The notes: generated from the sequence alone by a model not told the origin. Numbered from the stretch's first letter, positions 41,955-53,321 are shown. The stretch is 64,000 nucleotides of DNA from Eudromia elegans (GCA_003342815.1 PTEX01000006.1:3107338-3171337), one strand, 5' to 3'. Made by a program: numbers and translations.

Positions 41955-43604
41955 ATTTCTGAAACTACATAGCTGTTACAGCTACAAATTATAGGAAATA
42001 CCAGGTTACAGACAGAGATAGTCAACCTCTATATCATTTGATCCTTTTGGAAAGATCAGATTCTCCCTCTCGCCATCAGAAGGAAGCTGCAAGGCTAAGA
42101 GCCGTGGTTCCCAGCCTGTATTTAGTGCTCAGTTCCCCAGTCGCTAACACCAAAGCTGTGGGCTGCTGGAGTCACCCGACAGTACAAATACGATCACACT
42201 CAGACATGGGCACGTGATTGCAGCTCTGTCAATTCAGTTGGACACTGTGGAGCTGTGTTCTTCCACGTGGCCTTGTGCTGGGTGAGGGGGCAGAGCTGAT
42301 TCAACAGCAATCCCTGAACAAAGTTCATCCAGCAACTCGGCCCTTTGCCCCCTACAGCTGTGGCACTTTGGACTGGGCTTCAGGAGTCCTCAGCAAGCTA
42401 TTAACATATCACTAAGCCAATTAGCTTCACCTCCTATTAACTTTGTGAGTTAGGTTGTTAGACCTGCAGCCCAGTAAGCAATGCCTAAAGGAGAGGAGCA
42501 TTGGACTCATGGAAGAACCAAGCATCTCAAAGCTCCACAACAGAACAAAGAAGGGTCCTTCAGTGGGTGATTATAGATAAAATAAGCCTTTTGTAGCTCT
42601 CAAAAGAGGCGCTGGTATCGTAACTCTTATCTTCCTCTCCAATACCTTTAATGGCAACAGGAATGTCAGGCAGCAACCACAGAGCTCACAGTTGCAATCC
42701 CAAGTAAGCAGCAACCCTTTTAACAGAGTGATCAAGACTACCCACACCATTTCTGCCAAGGGTACTCCTTCCCTCAAGGATTAAATGGTTAAACCTCTGT
42801 CATCTTGTTTCCAACGCTGTGCCATAAGCTGGCAAAGGCCCTAAGCACCCTATATACACAGTCAATATATGAAAACATTTCAGTGCCCTGTTCACCCTGA
42901 GGCTGTCCTGTTTTTGCCACAGTTGGGGACACGTTCAGGTTGTGCCACCAATAATGATTTCAAGAGAAGAATGCAGGGGCAAAGAGGGCTGACTCTTCCT
43001 TCTCTTGCCCTCTTGGCCACAGCACTGCTGCCAAGGCTGTGAACTTTGTGTCTATCTGTGACCGAGGAAAGATAAATTAGAATCAAGGTGAATCCAACAG
43101 CTCAACAACTTGCTTTTTTAATTATATTTGGGCAGACACCAAGGCTGGACAATGTCACCTCCAAACCTTTAAGTAACTGAAATAAAATGAAACCCTAATT
43201 TGGTCAGATTTAGCAATATAACCAAAGGTACTGTTTCCTAAGCCTGGATCTGCTGTCCTTTTACAGGTTCTACTCTGCACAGAAGTATAAATCTTAGATC
43301 AGACAAACTTTCCTGAACTGCAAAATATGTGGAACTAAGTTCAGTTGGGTCATACATGAGCAGCAGTTGTTGAAATCAGGACTTAAGGCAAAGGGGAATT
43401 TGACAAATCAGCTGTGCTAGCACTGACTACAGCTTATCAAACAAGATTTGATAAAACCCTCAAAATAGTTACGTGGAAGTTTAAGTTTGAACATAGTGGA
43501 ATTGAATCCTTCAAATGCATGAAGCGACTTAGTCAAAAGGACAGAGTTTTTTTTTTTCTCAAGCATTTAGGTGGTTGGAGATACCGCTTGTCTACCTCAT
43601 TACG

Positions 43605-43745
43605 CAGCTAAATACCTTTGAAAATGTACTCTTCAGTCATACTCTCAAAGGAGGCAGATTTCTAGAAGAGCACAGATGTCCAGGAGGATTACAAAGTGCC
43701 TAGCTGCTTAGTGCCCATTAAACTCAATGAGAGCTAAGGGCCTCA
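43605..43745. repeat. Old dispersed repeat relic (CCCATTAAACTCAATGAGAG signature)
   Basis: Two blocks separated by about 70 bases, AGCTAAATACCTTTGAAAATG and GTGCCTAGCTGCTTAGTGCCCATTAAACTCAATGAGAGCTAAGGGCC, resemble a worn amniote repeat with the features 'taaatacctttgaaaat' and 'gtgcctaa...cccattgaaatcaatgggagttaggg'. The family name is not certain. Confidence 0.5.
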
Positions 43746-45343
43746 TATATATCCACGTCGATCTACCTAATTAAAAAACATAGCTGCTTAGATCCTGCAC
43801 CTTGCTAGAAGGCTGGAACTCCTTCACTCCCAAGGTGCTTTTCAAAACTGCATCACCGCTGTCCATAGTGCAGTCTCCAAGCAGCTATCAGCATCACCGG
43901 CAACCCGAGTGATGAGGGCGAGATCAGGAGAGGCCCTGAGGTCCTCCAGGCACAGCTGGGCCTTCGGTGGGGCATCATCCTTTGAGCAGCAGGGAGACAC
44001 CAGCCTAGAGAAAAGCAGGCATCAAAACAGGGCCAGGCCAGACACTTCAGTTATATCTGTGCTGCAAAGCAAGCTGGGGGTTTCTTATTCCATTTTAGAA
44101 TGTGTTTTTCTTTACACAGCAACTTGGGATAAGAGGTGCCACTTCCAGCGTATAGAGACTGGTGCTTTTCAGATGGAAAATTAACCTTACTACTTGTTCG
44201 GACTTCAAGACATACAATTCCCATCGCTGTCAATTAACCGACAACACCAAGCACTATTTCTCTGTGGCCCTGTCAATGTGGCACTTGGGAAGTTTCAGCT
44301 GCAAATATGATCACCTGCTGAGGAAGATCCTCTACAAATCAACAGTTCTAGGCTGGAATGGAGGATTGTGAACTTGTTGTGGAAATAACTTTGCAAAATA
44401 AAATAGACCTATGCTGGGCTTGCCCCACCTTGGATTCTCCCTTGCAGTGTTTCTTCCTGAAAAAACCTTCTGTTAGCAGAAAAACAAAGGGGCCGTTGGC
44501 AGAACCCCTTTCCTTCTGGTCTTGTACAGCACTGAGCACAAGGAAGGTGTCTTATCTCAGCTCATGTGTCCAGATGCTGCCACCACACACCTGAACTTTC
44601 TAATAGTAATGGCAGGCTGGAGGCAGGGTCATAAATGATCGTTGCAATAATTTTTTTTTTTATATATAGGCGGTGGACAAAAAACGCTGCAATATAAAAG
44701 TGGGACACAGGATGGGAAGGGCCAGCGGCATATTACTTTTCATGCTGATTTCTTTGCATTTATAATAAAGAGTTACAGTCTACTGGTAAAAAAAAAGATT
44801 AAATTAGTGGGAGAAAAGTTTTGAATCGGGTTATTTTCCTGTTATCCCACAGTGGGTCACATTCTGCTTGCACATATTAACCCTGCAACCAGGCAAGTAT
44901 TCGTCTTGAGAAATGAACAATCTCATCTGGGGCTTCTAAGCAGCTAGCACAGACAACACCTAAGAACGGTCTCAGATATCACTGCTTTCCTTGTTAAATA
45001 AAGGTCTTTGTCTTTAAGGAAAATGGGAACTAACGGCAAAATGGTCCCAAGTCCCTTCTAGGTTTCAAATCCTATCCTGTAACAAATGAAGAAGAGCTGC
45101 ACTCCAATACAATGTTTTTTACATGATAGCTTTTTGAGTAAGTTTCTAAATGTGAGCTCCATTTGACCTCCACATTTTCAAAGTACATTGCCTCACCTGC
45201 TAAGTGAAAATAGAAAAAAAAAAAGGAAATATTGATTTGTTGTGCTTTTCTCTAGGTTTGAGAATAACATCAAGTTTTGGACATTTCTTTCTGATATATT
45301 TTCACAGTAGAAATAGTACTGACTTCATTCATTTTCTACACAG

Positions 45344-45451
45344 GGTCAACATTATGAAGAGGAAAAACGGGCTTTGAGTCATGAAATAATTGCACTCAAT
45401 AATCACTTAATAGAGGCCAAGGTGACAATAGATAAGTTGTCAGAAGACAAT
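45344..45451 (+). CDS. BEGAIN: BEGAIN internal coding exon (coiled coil, part 2)
   Basis: A 108-nt, 36-codon exon in phase 0 on both sides. The acceptor is ttctacacag and the donor is gtaagt at 45452-45457. It begins GQHYEEEKRALSHEIIALNN, continues HLIEAKVTIDKLSEDN, and is recognisable as the most conserved part of the BEGAIN N-terminal coiled coil. Leu/Ile residues at heptad spacing (AL..EI.AL..HL.EA.VTI.KL) support a long helix used for self-association or partner binding. It follows the 41 kb intron and precedes the exon at 48838. Compared with the human protein as I recall it, changes are conservative (Val to Ile, Ser to Asn, Leu to Ile). No frame damage is seen. Confidence 0.96.
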
Positions 45452-48400
45452 GTAAGTATTTAATTATGAATACATCCTAAGGTTATACTCAGAAACAAAT
45501 TAGGCCATGCACTTCCCTTGTTATTAGAATAATTTCTTATTGTTTACATAAAAGATAACCTGCCACCTCCGCAGTTAAGTTATGTTTGATGTTTCCCATC
45601 GGTTTGGAATTTCAGCTCTCCTTAAATCGTGAGGTTGGGGTGAGACTTTATTGATTCTCTTTTTCCTCTTATATCTAATCTAAAATTAACAAAAAAAAGG
45701 GATGTTCTAGGAAACAGTGAAATCCCTCCCATCCCTCTGCCTTTCCATAGGCAGAGCAGACTGACAGAAGCCCATGCTCAGGAGGTACAGCCAAGCGGGG
45801 AGGATTCAGAATGAGGATTATAAACCCGTAGCAGAGCCCTGTTTCCCACAGCTCATCCACTCCTCCAGGCATTGCTCCTGGGCAGGGGGTATTCAGCACA
45901 GTGAGCTCTGCTAGGAGGGGAGAGCTGACCCGACCTGCTCGCTCAGGCTATTGAAGGAAGCAGGAGCTGGGTTCTCCCCCAGCTGTAGTTCATATGTAAT
46001 CCTTCACCTATCTTTGCATGGAATGAAACAGGGAATGTTCTTTTCACTTGCCTCCCTGTGCCTCACGAAACACATCTGAAAGCCACCAGGTTTCTGCAAC
46101 CAGTAAACAAGCTCAGACCATGAGACAAACCAAGGAAGACAGCCAAGAAAGTGGGAGAGGTTGTTGTTATACCATTCCATTGATGCTTCAAAAATATCTA
46201 CACAAAATATGTTTCTGTTGATACCTCTCTTTAGCATCTCATATTCAATCCTCCCATATTCCATATGAACTCTTAATCATAGCAGAGGGCGCTTGATCCC
46301 ACGGATACACCTGTCAATGTGAACAGGAATGAGTGATCAACAGTTCCTCAGAGGCAACAGGGAGTTCACAACCTGGCTCTCTATTTCTACAGAAATTGTG
46401 TTGAAACAGTAGTTATTTCATAACTCTAATATCTATAATTAAAGAACCTGATAAACGCAATGGGCTAAATTTAGGTCTTTAAAAGCATGGGTATAAATCC
46501 AGAGTAATTCAGCTGAAATCAATGGATTTATTTCAGAGCTATAAAAAAAATAGTAAATCTCTCCCAGTAAATATTCTTGCACTTCTGCCTCTATACGGAT
46601 TCAGCTTTGAGACAACGTACAAAGAAATGTTTCTAAACTGTTGACAGTTCTAGAAAGACAGATTACATTGAACTGGAATACAGAGAGCACAAATTTATTC
46701 TGAATTACTCTAAACATTCTATGACTGAGTCTAGAAGCCTCGGGAAAGAGCAGTCCTATTTGAGGCTAATTACAGACTAAATCCTACCTTTAATTATATA
46801 GCCTCACAAGTGACAGTAGGGGTTAAATGTGTCCATTTTTAAAAATAAAGGGCTATGAAACAAACCTTTAATATTATACATAACTAAAGATGATACTAAA
46901 CTGAGCAATCCCACCTGAGGAGAGCATGTTTTTGTCTCATGAGTATTTCTTCTCCAGATACAGTTTTCCCATATCTTACTGACAGACACTAAATGATGCT
47001 TTTGAGGCAGAAACATGTGTAAAACCATGGAAGATACTTTTAGACATAATTGTTGTTTATTGCTCCAATCACCACACATATGGCTGGTTTCTATTCAGAT
47101 TTATGTTAAAAGACAAAAATTCACTCCAGGCACATGGCATGTCCCAGCATTGCTTTGAACAATGTACACGAGGCACATTCTACCTGCATGTAGGTTCCTT
47201 TTTGTAGTAATTTTTAAAGCTGCTAAAAATAAAGTGTGAGAAATGCTGTTCTTGCCCTCACCATGACAACCACTTCACAGAAACAGAACCTCACAGCTTG
47301 AAAAGCCAGGCTTAGGTTCAGGAACTGTTTCACTCTCGTGTGCCTGGTAACGCCGGGAGGGATTTGCAATACCTGCCTGTGCTATACATTGGGCAGTGCT
47401 GTATTAAGTGCCCAGCGTGTGGGTGACGTGCCAGAATCACACGCACGTGCCACAGATTTTAAGTTGAACACTTGGATTTCTACCGCTGGCATCTGCTTTC
47501 CGAAATAAAGATAGTGCGTACCAAGAGAAAATTCAAGATCTACATGAACGAAACCTCTTCCCTCAGCATATTTAAGGTAGAAAGTTGCATATGTAAAGTT
47601 CTTGGATAAAAATCACCTAACGACCGTAACAGATATACATTTGCTACTCACATGCCTTACAGCAAAATAATCCTAGGCGTACTTTTTGTGAGCCTGTTAT
47701 TATAAAACACCCTTAAAGTGGTATTTCAAAACAGACAAATTTACTCCTTTTCACACAAGATTTATCACTTTTAAAGAGGTAAAATTGGACCATTTGAAAT
47801 CTTCATGCAATGAAGTAGCCTCAGTAGCACCAGCAAAAGTTCCAGCCATGTCACTGTCAACATTCTCTCCTCTGTAAACATTTTATAATGTTTACAGCTG
47901 AACACAGTCTACTGCCCATAGTGTTCTTATGCTTCATGCATCTCATTTATGCTCACCTATAAAACGAGCCTCTAAAGCCAATTTTGTTGTTGTTAATGGC
48001 ACCTTGATCAGGAGAAGCAACAGAGCTCTTACCTCCAGTAACCTAGAGTTAGCGATTGGAAGATGCAGTATCAAATTATAGTAAGATGCAGTATGGAGTT
48101 GAGAGCAAAATTCTGTACTGAGTTTTCCCATTAAATGGGCTGTGGGAGCCATTCAGTATAAAAATAGCACAACCAGCCTGTTTTAAATTCCCTTTTTCCC
48201 TGTGTGAAACTCTCGTGATGATTTCCTACCCAGTAAAAATATCCTTTTCTGCAGTATCAAATACTCAGTGAAATTTAATATGCACAGAGTTACCTTCTGC
48301 AAAATATGAAAAGAGCAAAAAAAATCATAAAAAAATTTCATAAAGAGGCAAAGGATATATAAAGAAATACCAAATATGTCTGCAATGAAACTCTCATAGA

Positions 48401-48837
48401 GTCTCATGAGACTTGCAGCATTTTCTACACCAGTATCTTCATGCTGATCCAAGTGGTATTCAGTAAATAGTTTGATATGGAATTTTCTTTTTGCTAAAAT
48501 GTACATGTTTATTTTAACCTTCATAGTTCCATGCATAAAGTCCACTTCCTAGTGGTATCTGTCTTATGAAATGCAAGTTAATGCTACAAAGTAACAGCTC
48601 TCAACATTTTCTGTCTGGTACTTTTGTTTATCTGCTCTTAGACAGCCAAATGGCAAAAATCCCCAGACCATGGAGGATACAGAAAAAATCTTAACGAATT
48701 TTAAAGTTCAAGAATGCTCTAAGCTTCCCTAAATTCACTCTTTAAAAGATTGCCCAGGAATGGGAGAAAGGCAGAAAGTCACTGACTAGAGGCAAACTTT
48801 ACAAAACAGACTATTTTTTGTTATTTTTGTTTTTTAG
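45452..48837 (+). other. BEGAIN: BEGAIN intron (3.4 kb)
   Basis: This is a GT-AG intron ending in a long T-rich tract and tttttag. The first part (about 45720-45990) is more GC-rich than the surroundings. A short old repeat relic lies at 46460-46545. No further exon or RNA gene was seen. Confidence 0.85.
46460..46545. repeat. Old dispersed repeat relic (TAAATCCAGAGTAATTCAGCTGAAATCAATGG signature)
   Basis: The order GGGCTAAATTT, GTATAAATCCAGAGTAATTC, GCTGAAATCAATGGATTTA closely follows a worn tetrapod/amniote repeat with GGGCCAAATT...GTAAATCCAGAGTAACTCCACTGAAGTCAATGGAGTTA. The match is good in order and spacing; the family name is not known to me. Confidence 0.6.
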
Positions 48838-48921
48838 GAGCTCTATAGGAAGGACTGCAATTTAGCTGCTCAGTTGCTCCAGTGCAGCAAGAATTACGAC
48901 AGGGCACATAAGCTTTCTGAG
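48838..48921 (+). CDS. BEGAIN: BEGAIN internal coding exon (end of coiled coil)
   Basis: An 84-nt, 28-codon exon in phase 0. It opens ELYRKDCNLAAQLLQCSKNY and closes DRAHKLSE. The acceptor is a strong T-rich tract plus ttttag; the donor is gtaacg at 48922, weaker than the consensus gtaagt, which could allow some exon skipping. ELYRKDCNLAAQLLQCS is a hallmark stretch of BEGAIN. Two Cys residues (DCN and QCS) are kept as in mammals. The exon marks the end of the predicted helix before the long low-complexity C-terminal region. Skipping it would keep the reading frame. Confidence 0.96.
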
Positions 48922-51557
48922 GTAACGTAACTTGATAATTCTTTAAAGGAACAAACATTTCTTGGAAAATAAACTATCCTACATCTATGCAGAACTTGTT
49001 TGCCCTTAAGGCTTTGCTTTCTCCCCCATTTTAAGGAAGAGCAGGAGAGCAGTTCTCCTGTATGACTGAGGGAGCTGCTAACATCATTGCTCATGATGGA
49101 ACTTGGTACCACCCTTTGTCAGAAACTGTTATTTGGCAGAGATCAGCACTGATCGTGTTGAAAACAAGGGATTTAGCAAAATCAAAGTGCTGAGAACTCC
49201 AGACTGCAAAACATTGCCAGGGCAATGATGACAACTGAAGATATCAAAGATGCTGATCTGATCAGTTTTCTTCCTAAAACTATTTTCCTGGCCAACTAAA
49301 TTACAAACCTGAATTTTAATATAGACTGACAGAAAAAAAAGAGGAAAAAAACCACCCTGTTCTGTTGAATGGGGACATGGGGGCATTATTTACCCAGAAG
49401 TGAGATGGATCTTCCCATTAACCAGTATCTCAATCCTGTTTTATTTTTCTTTCCTAATCACTAACTTTCATTAACGTTGCATGTCTAGGAATGATCATGA
49501 CATTACTCATACCTGAAAGCACCATATCCATTGGCAAGAATTAAGATCTTAAACATGCTCAGAAACTGCTTGGAGAATAAAAGTATTATAGTTTGGGACT
49601 CCCCATTGTTTCTCACAGCCTGTCATACAGTCAATCAAATAGGCAAAATCTCCACTCTTAACAGCAAGCATTTATTAATTTAGCAAGTCTGCATGTACTG
49701 TCACAGGCAATGAACTCCTTACTGATACAAATGTTGCTTGACAACGGATTGTAAATTACTGAAGTAATATTGCTGTCATGGATAATTCCAGTATGTTACT
49801 ACATACTGAAATTATACCAGAAAAAAAGTGCTTTTTTAAAAAAAGAAAAATATATTTCATAATCTAAATCATAAAAAATGGATAAAAAAATAGATCAAAT
49901 GGCAATGTAATAGGATGTTTAAAATAACAGCTACCACACACAGTGGTTTGGGGTTAAATGATTTGTATTGCTTTTCCACACCTTTTTAGCAATCAATAGA
50001 AGCAGCTTCCAACTTGCTTATTCCATCTTCGCTGCATTTCTGTTACTATGACTAATACTGTCGTCTGCCAGCAGATTGGCAATATCCTACTGTTTTATTT
50101 CCAGTGGAAGACGTATGAGCTAATTAACAACTAAATGATTAATCCAAAATATCATGGAAGTTTCTCTTGCCTAAGAGAAAGAGAAGACAGTTTCAACAGT
50201 TGTAAGATTTCATTTTCTCCTAGAAAAACAAACTTAGGGAGGCAAAATGATTACTAGGACTGTAACCCTAGCAGTCCTGCAAAATGGTAACCAATCTTTT
50301 GATAAAGAGGATTAGAGAAACTTAGTATCAACTCATGAGTAAATTGGTTCAGTTAAGAATTCAAGGGCAAAATTCTTAAGCAGTGTAAATCAAAATGAAT
50401 CAAAATAAAAAATGAAATCTAAGGAGCTGTCACAGTTATAAACAAAATTAGCCAAAACATGAGTTCTTTTGATTTCCATCAAGAAAAACTGTGAAACAGC
50501 TCTTATCCAGTCTAATCCAGCCCTCTGGTGGATCTCTGTCTGCTTGTTGACAGAAATTTGAAATAAGCAAGTCAGACTAAATTTAACAGATAAGCATACT
50601 TGGTCAGTGGCACTTTTGAACCACACCAATGAATGTGATCTCTCAATCTCTTTGGTCCATGCAACGAAACAGCAGATGGAATCACTGCCCAAAGAGTTGA
50701 TCCTAACTTTCTCCAAAATATATATGATTTCTTACGCCCAGCAAACTTGAATACTTTGTGGTAGTCTGACATAGAAATTGCAAGGTAGGTACAGGTCTTA
50801 GCTCTTTTTCCTGTCAATTTAGTAAGAAACTAGCAAAGCAGCCCATCCATGGCTGCTGGAAGAGGGCAGTACGTTGAAAGGCTTTTTCTAGATCAACATT
50901 TGAGTGCTGGGGCAAGGCAGCTGTTTTGATTTGCTTCTCCCCCAAGACACTGAGAACCACTCCTCTTGCAGAGAGGAGCAACCAGCACCACTGCTTCAAA
51001 CATCAGCTGAACCAGCTTTCCAGCCTGTTCAAATAGCATATCTACCAAATGCACCAGTGAAGGAGTCAACTCAATTTGGCTTTTAGTTTGAGGCAAGAGA
51101 TGCTGGCAGAACAACAGAATAGAGTCTGACCCTTCTTCATCTTTCCTCACCCTAGCAGGGACCTGAGCAGACCATGTTCCAACTGGAAACCACAGTCTGC
51201 AAAGTGTTTCTGTAGGTTATATTTTCCTACCTTTACTACATTATCTAGTTATTTTTTCTAAGCAACTTGAATTAATTTGGAAGGAAACCTCTTAGTTTCA
51301 TAGTATTTTCCACGTAGGGGGACAGATGAAGGTTTCCAAATGTTAAGTCATTTGATTACATTTATTTTCAGAAATGCACAGAGATTGCAGCCATTGCTAA
51401 ATGAAGTAATGCACTAGTCAAAGAACCACATACAGCGAGCCATGTAATGTTATAAATGGCACTCATCCATCAGCACTGTTCAAGTCCAAGCAGGGTAGTA
51501 CCAGTACTGACATGCACCCTTTTCTCCTACCCCTTCTGTCATCTCTTTGTATTACAG
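48922..51557 (+). other. BEGAIN: BEGAIN last intron (2.6 kb)
   Basis: A GT-AG intron with acceptor tctttgtattacag. The final 102 bases (51456-51557) are open and in frame with the last exon, beginning with an ATG directly after a TAA. A worn repeat fragment lies at 50362-50402. Nothing else was identified. Confidence 0.85.
50362..50402. repeat. Old dispersed repeat relic (GGGCAAAATTCTTAAGCAGTGTAAATC)
   Basis: This resembles the GGGCCAAATTCT...CAGTGTAAATC part of the same type of worn repeat as at 46460-46545. It is short, so confidence is limited. Confidence 0.4.
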
Positions 51558-52931
51558 TTGCCATCTGACTTTCAGGAAAGAGTCAGCATCCATCTGGAAA
51601 AACATGGGTGCAGCCTTTCTGTTCCCTTATGCCACTCTTCTTACGCTGATTCCATACCCACTTGCGTCATTGCCAAAGTACTGGAAAAACCTGATCCAAA
51701 CAGTCTGTCTTCACATTTGTCAAGCCCATCTGCAAGGGATCTTAATTTTCAGGACTCTTCAGGAAAACTTGGGCAAAGGCCCCAGTACAAGTCAGACATC
51801 TACTGTAGCGACACTGCCCTTTACTGCCCTGAGGAGAGGAGGAGGGAGAGGAGGCAGAGTGTGGACACACAAGTGAAAGACGTGGGGTTCCTCAGGTCCC
51901 AGAACTCCACTGACAGCACTGTAGAAGAAGACGGTTTCCACTCCAGCTTCTCTCACGAAGCCTTTCCAGAGTATATTACCTCTTTACCAACATCCAGCTC
52001 CTATTCCAGCTTCAGCGTTACATCTGAGGAAAAGGAGAACGCCCAAGCCAACACACTGACGGCCTCGCAGCAAGCGATCTACATGAGCAACCGAGATGAA
52101 CTGTTCGAGAGGAAGTCACCTGCAGGTTATGAGCATCAGGGGAGTCCCAGGTTCGCCAAGTCCAAGCCTGTGCAGCACATGGAGCTTGCCGATGACAACG
52201 AGAACTCGCCCACCTTTACTAGGTCTCTGCCTCCTTATGCAAACGAGCCTTTCCATTTCTCAGCCATAACACCCCAGCAGGCTTTAGCAAACCAGAAAAT
52301 GAGGAACGAGTGCAGGAGCACCCATCTCTCAGAAGAAGACTTACCCGGGCGATGGAGGCAGCTGAGCGTGGAGGACATTGGTGCATACTCCTACAGGAAC
52401 ACTGGCAGGCTATCCCCCTGCAGCTTTTCAGAGCAGTACTACAGCAGCCCTATTAAAAAAGGAGACAGTCGATCAAGCCCCATCTATGCTAGCTACAAAG
52501 CAGACAGCTGCTCAGAGGGAGATGACATCTGCCAAAGCAGGCTTGTGGATTCTTGCTTCCTGAGAACAGACAGTGGCCTGAATATTGACATCAGCACTAG
52601 CTGTAAACAGGACAAGCTGTCCACTTACAAAACAAAAGAATCAAGAGACCAAAAAACTGAGAGGATCACCGTCCAGTTATGCACTAGCAAAAACATCGAG
52701 AGTAGCCCAGTATTAAAAAGAGAATATGTGGACGTGAGCCCCAACAGCTCAGCCGAGTCCCTCAATCAGAGTTCAATGGAGGCAGCAGAAGGTCACCAGT
52801 CTTCCATGGAGCCAGGAAGCCATCCGGGTATGCACAGCAAACAGCAGCAGTTCCAACGGACTGGGAGTACTGGCTTGACTCGGAAGGACAGCCTTACAAA
52901 AGCACAATTATACGGAACCCTCCTAAACTAG
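51558..52931 (+). CDS. BEGAIN: BEGAIN last coding exon, Ser-rich region and C-terminus
   Basis: This exon carries 457 codons plus the TAG stop, about three quarters of the protein. It joins in phase 0 after ...AHKLSE and opens LPSDFQERVSIHLEKHGCSL. Recognisable BEGAIN stretches in order are TCVIAKVLEKPDP, SDIYCSDTALYCPEERRRE, VGFLRSQNSTDS, LPTSSSYSSFSVTSEEKE, LTASQQAIYMSNRDELFERK, LSVEDIGAYSY, PIYASYKADSCSEGDD and the tail TRKDSLTKAQLYGTLLN. BEGAIN is a neuronal protein that binds the guanylate kinase domain of PSD-95/SAP90 at the postsynaptic density. No membrane segment or catalytic fold is seen; Ser/Thr/Pro/Gln-rich composition suggests disorder. A basophilic kinase-like site (RRERRQS) has its Ser at 51858-51860. 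The conserved tail RKDSLTKAQ (Ser at 52890-52892) resembles phospho-Ser guanylate-kinase ligands (RRESYLKA in SAPAP), which is an inference. The start at 51558 is set by the splice site; the open frame begins earlier at 51456 but that part is intronic. With about 50-70 residues upstream of the window, total length would be near 600, as in mammals. Confidence 0.97.
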   Translation: MPSDFQERVSIHLEKHGCSLSVPLCHSSYADSIPTCVIAKVLEKPDPNSLSSHLSSPSARDLNFQDSSGKLGQRPQYKSDIYCSDTALYCPEERRRERRQSVDTQVKDVGFLRSQNSTDSTVEEDGFHSSFSHEAFPEYITSLPTSSSYSSFSVTSEEKENAQANTLTASQQAIYMSNRDELFERKSPAGYEHQGSPRFAKSKPVQHMELADDNENSPTFTRSLPPYANEPFHFSAITPQQALANQKMRNECRSTHLSEEDLPGRWRQLSVEDIGAYSYRNTGRLSPCSFSEQYYSSPIKKGDSRSSPIYASYKADSCSEGDDICQSRLVDSCFLRTDSGLNIDISTSCKQDKLSTYKTKESRDQKTERITVQLCTSKNIESSPVLKREYVDVSPNSSAESLNQSSMEAAEGHQSSMEPGSHPGMHSKQQQFQRTGSTGLTRKDSLTKAQLYGTLLN

Positions 52932-53321
52932 GCATCTTCCAAAACCGCAATAAGAAAACACACAGAGGGAAACACGCAGCATTTGATACTTCTAGTGAAC
53001 AATAACGTTCCAGGAAACAGGATTATTATAAAATATATATATTCATAATGGTACTGTATGTTTAGAAGAAAAAAAATCTCTTCAAAAAAATTATAAAGCA
53101 CTTTTCACTTGACATCCTTTCCACGTGGGAGACTGTCCCCTCCCCTCTTTTGTAAACCTGAAATATTTTTATAAACAAAATGGTATTTATTAGACTATCC
53201 TCAGCTATTTGAGCAGAATTCTTTTCCCTTCAAGCAGGTTTCTTATTTATTTTTGTGCATGAGGCCATCTGTGCCTAAACTCTTGGAGGAAAAGGGTAGA
53301 ATCATAATGGCAGCGACAAAA

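Larger units (their letters stand above)
4335..45343 (+). other. BEGAIN: BEGAIN large intron (about 41 kb)
   Basis: The intron runs from the gtaagt donor at 4335 to the cag acceptor ending at 45343. It contains no exon I can support. Contents listed separately are CR1 fragments, a MIR-like SINE relic, short old dispersed relics, microsatellites, a three-copy minisatellite, a 12-bp tandem array and hairpins. The rest is unique AT-rich sequence. Long introns near the 5' end of neuronal genes often carry enhancers, but nothing in the sequence alone proves one here. ORFs of 60-187 codons on both strands appear random: no conserved motif, no consistent splice context, and many include runs made by poly-A or poly-T. 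Confidence 0.85.

Noticed and set aside
43909-44184. 91-codon open frame in a slightly GC-richer patch of the large intron
   Set aside because: Considered as an alternative BEGAIN exon, but no good acceptor/donor pair keeps the frame and no BEGAIN-like residues are present.
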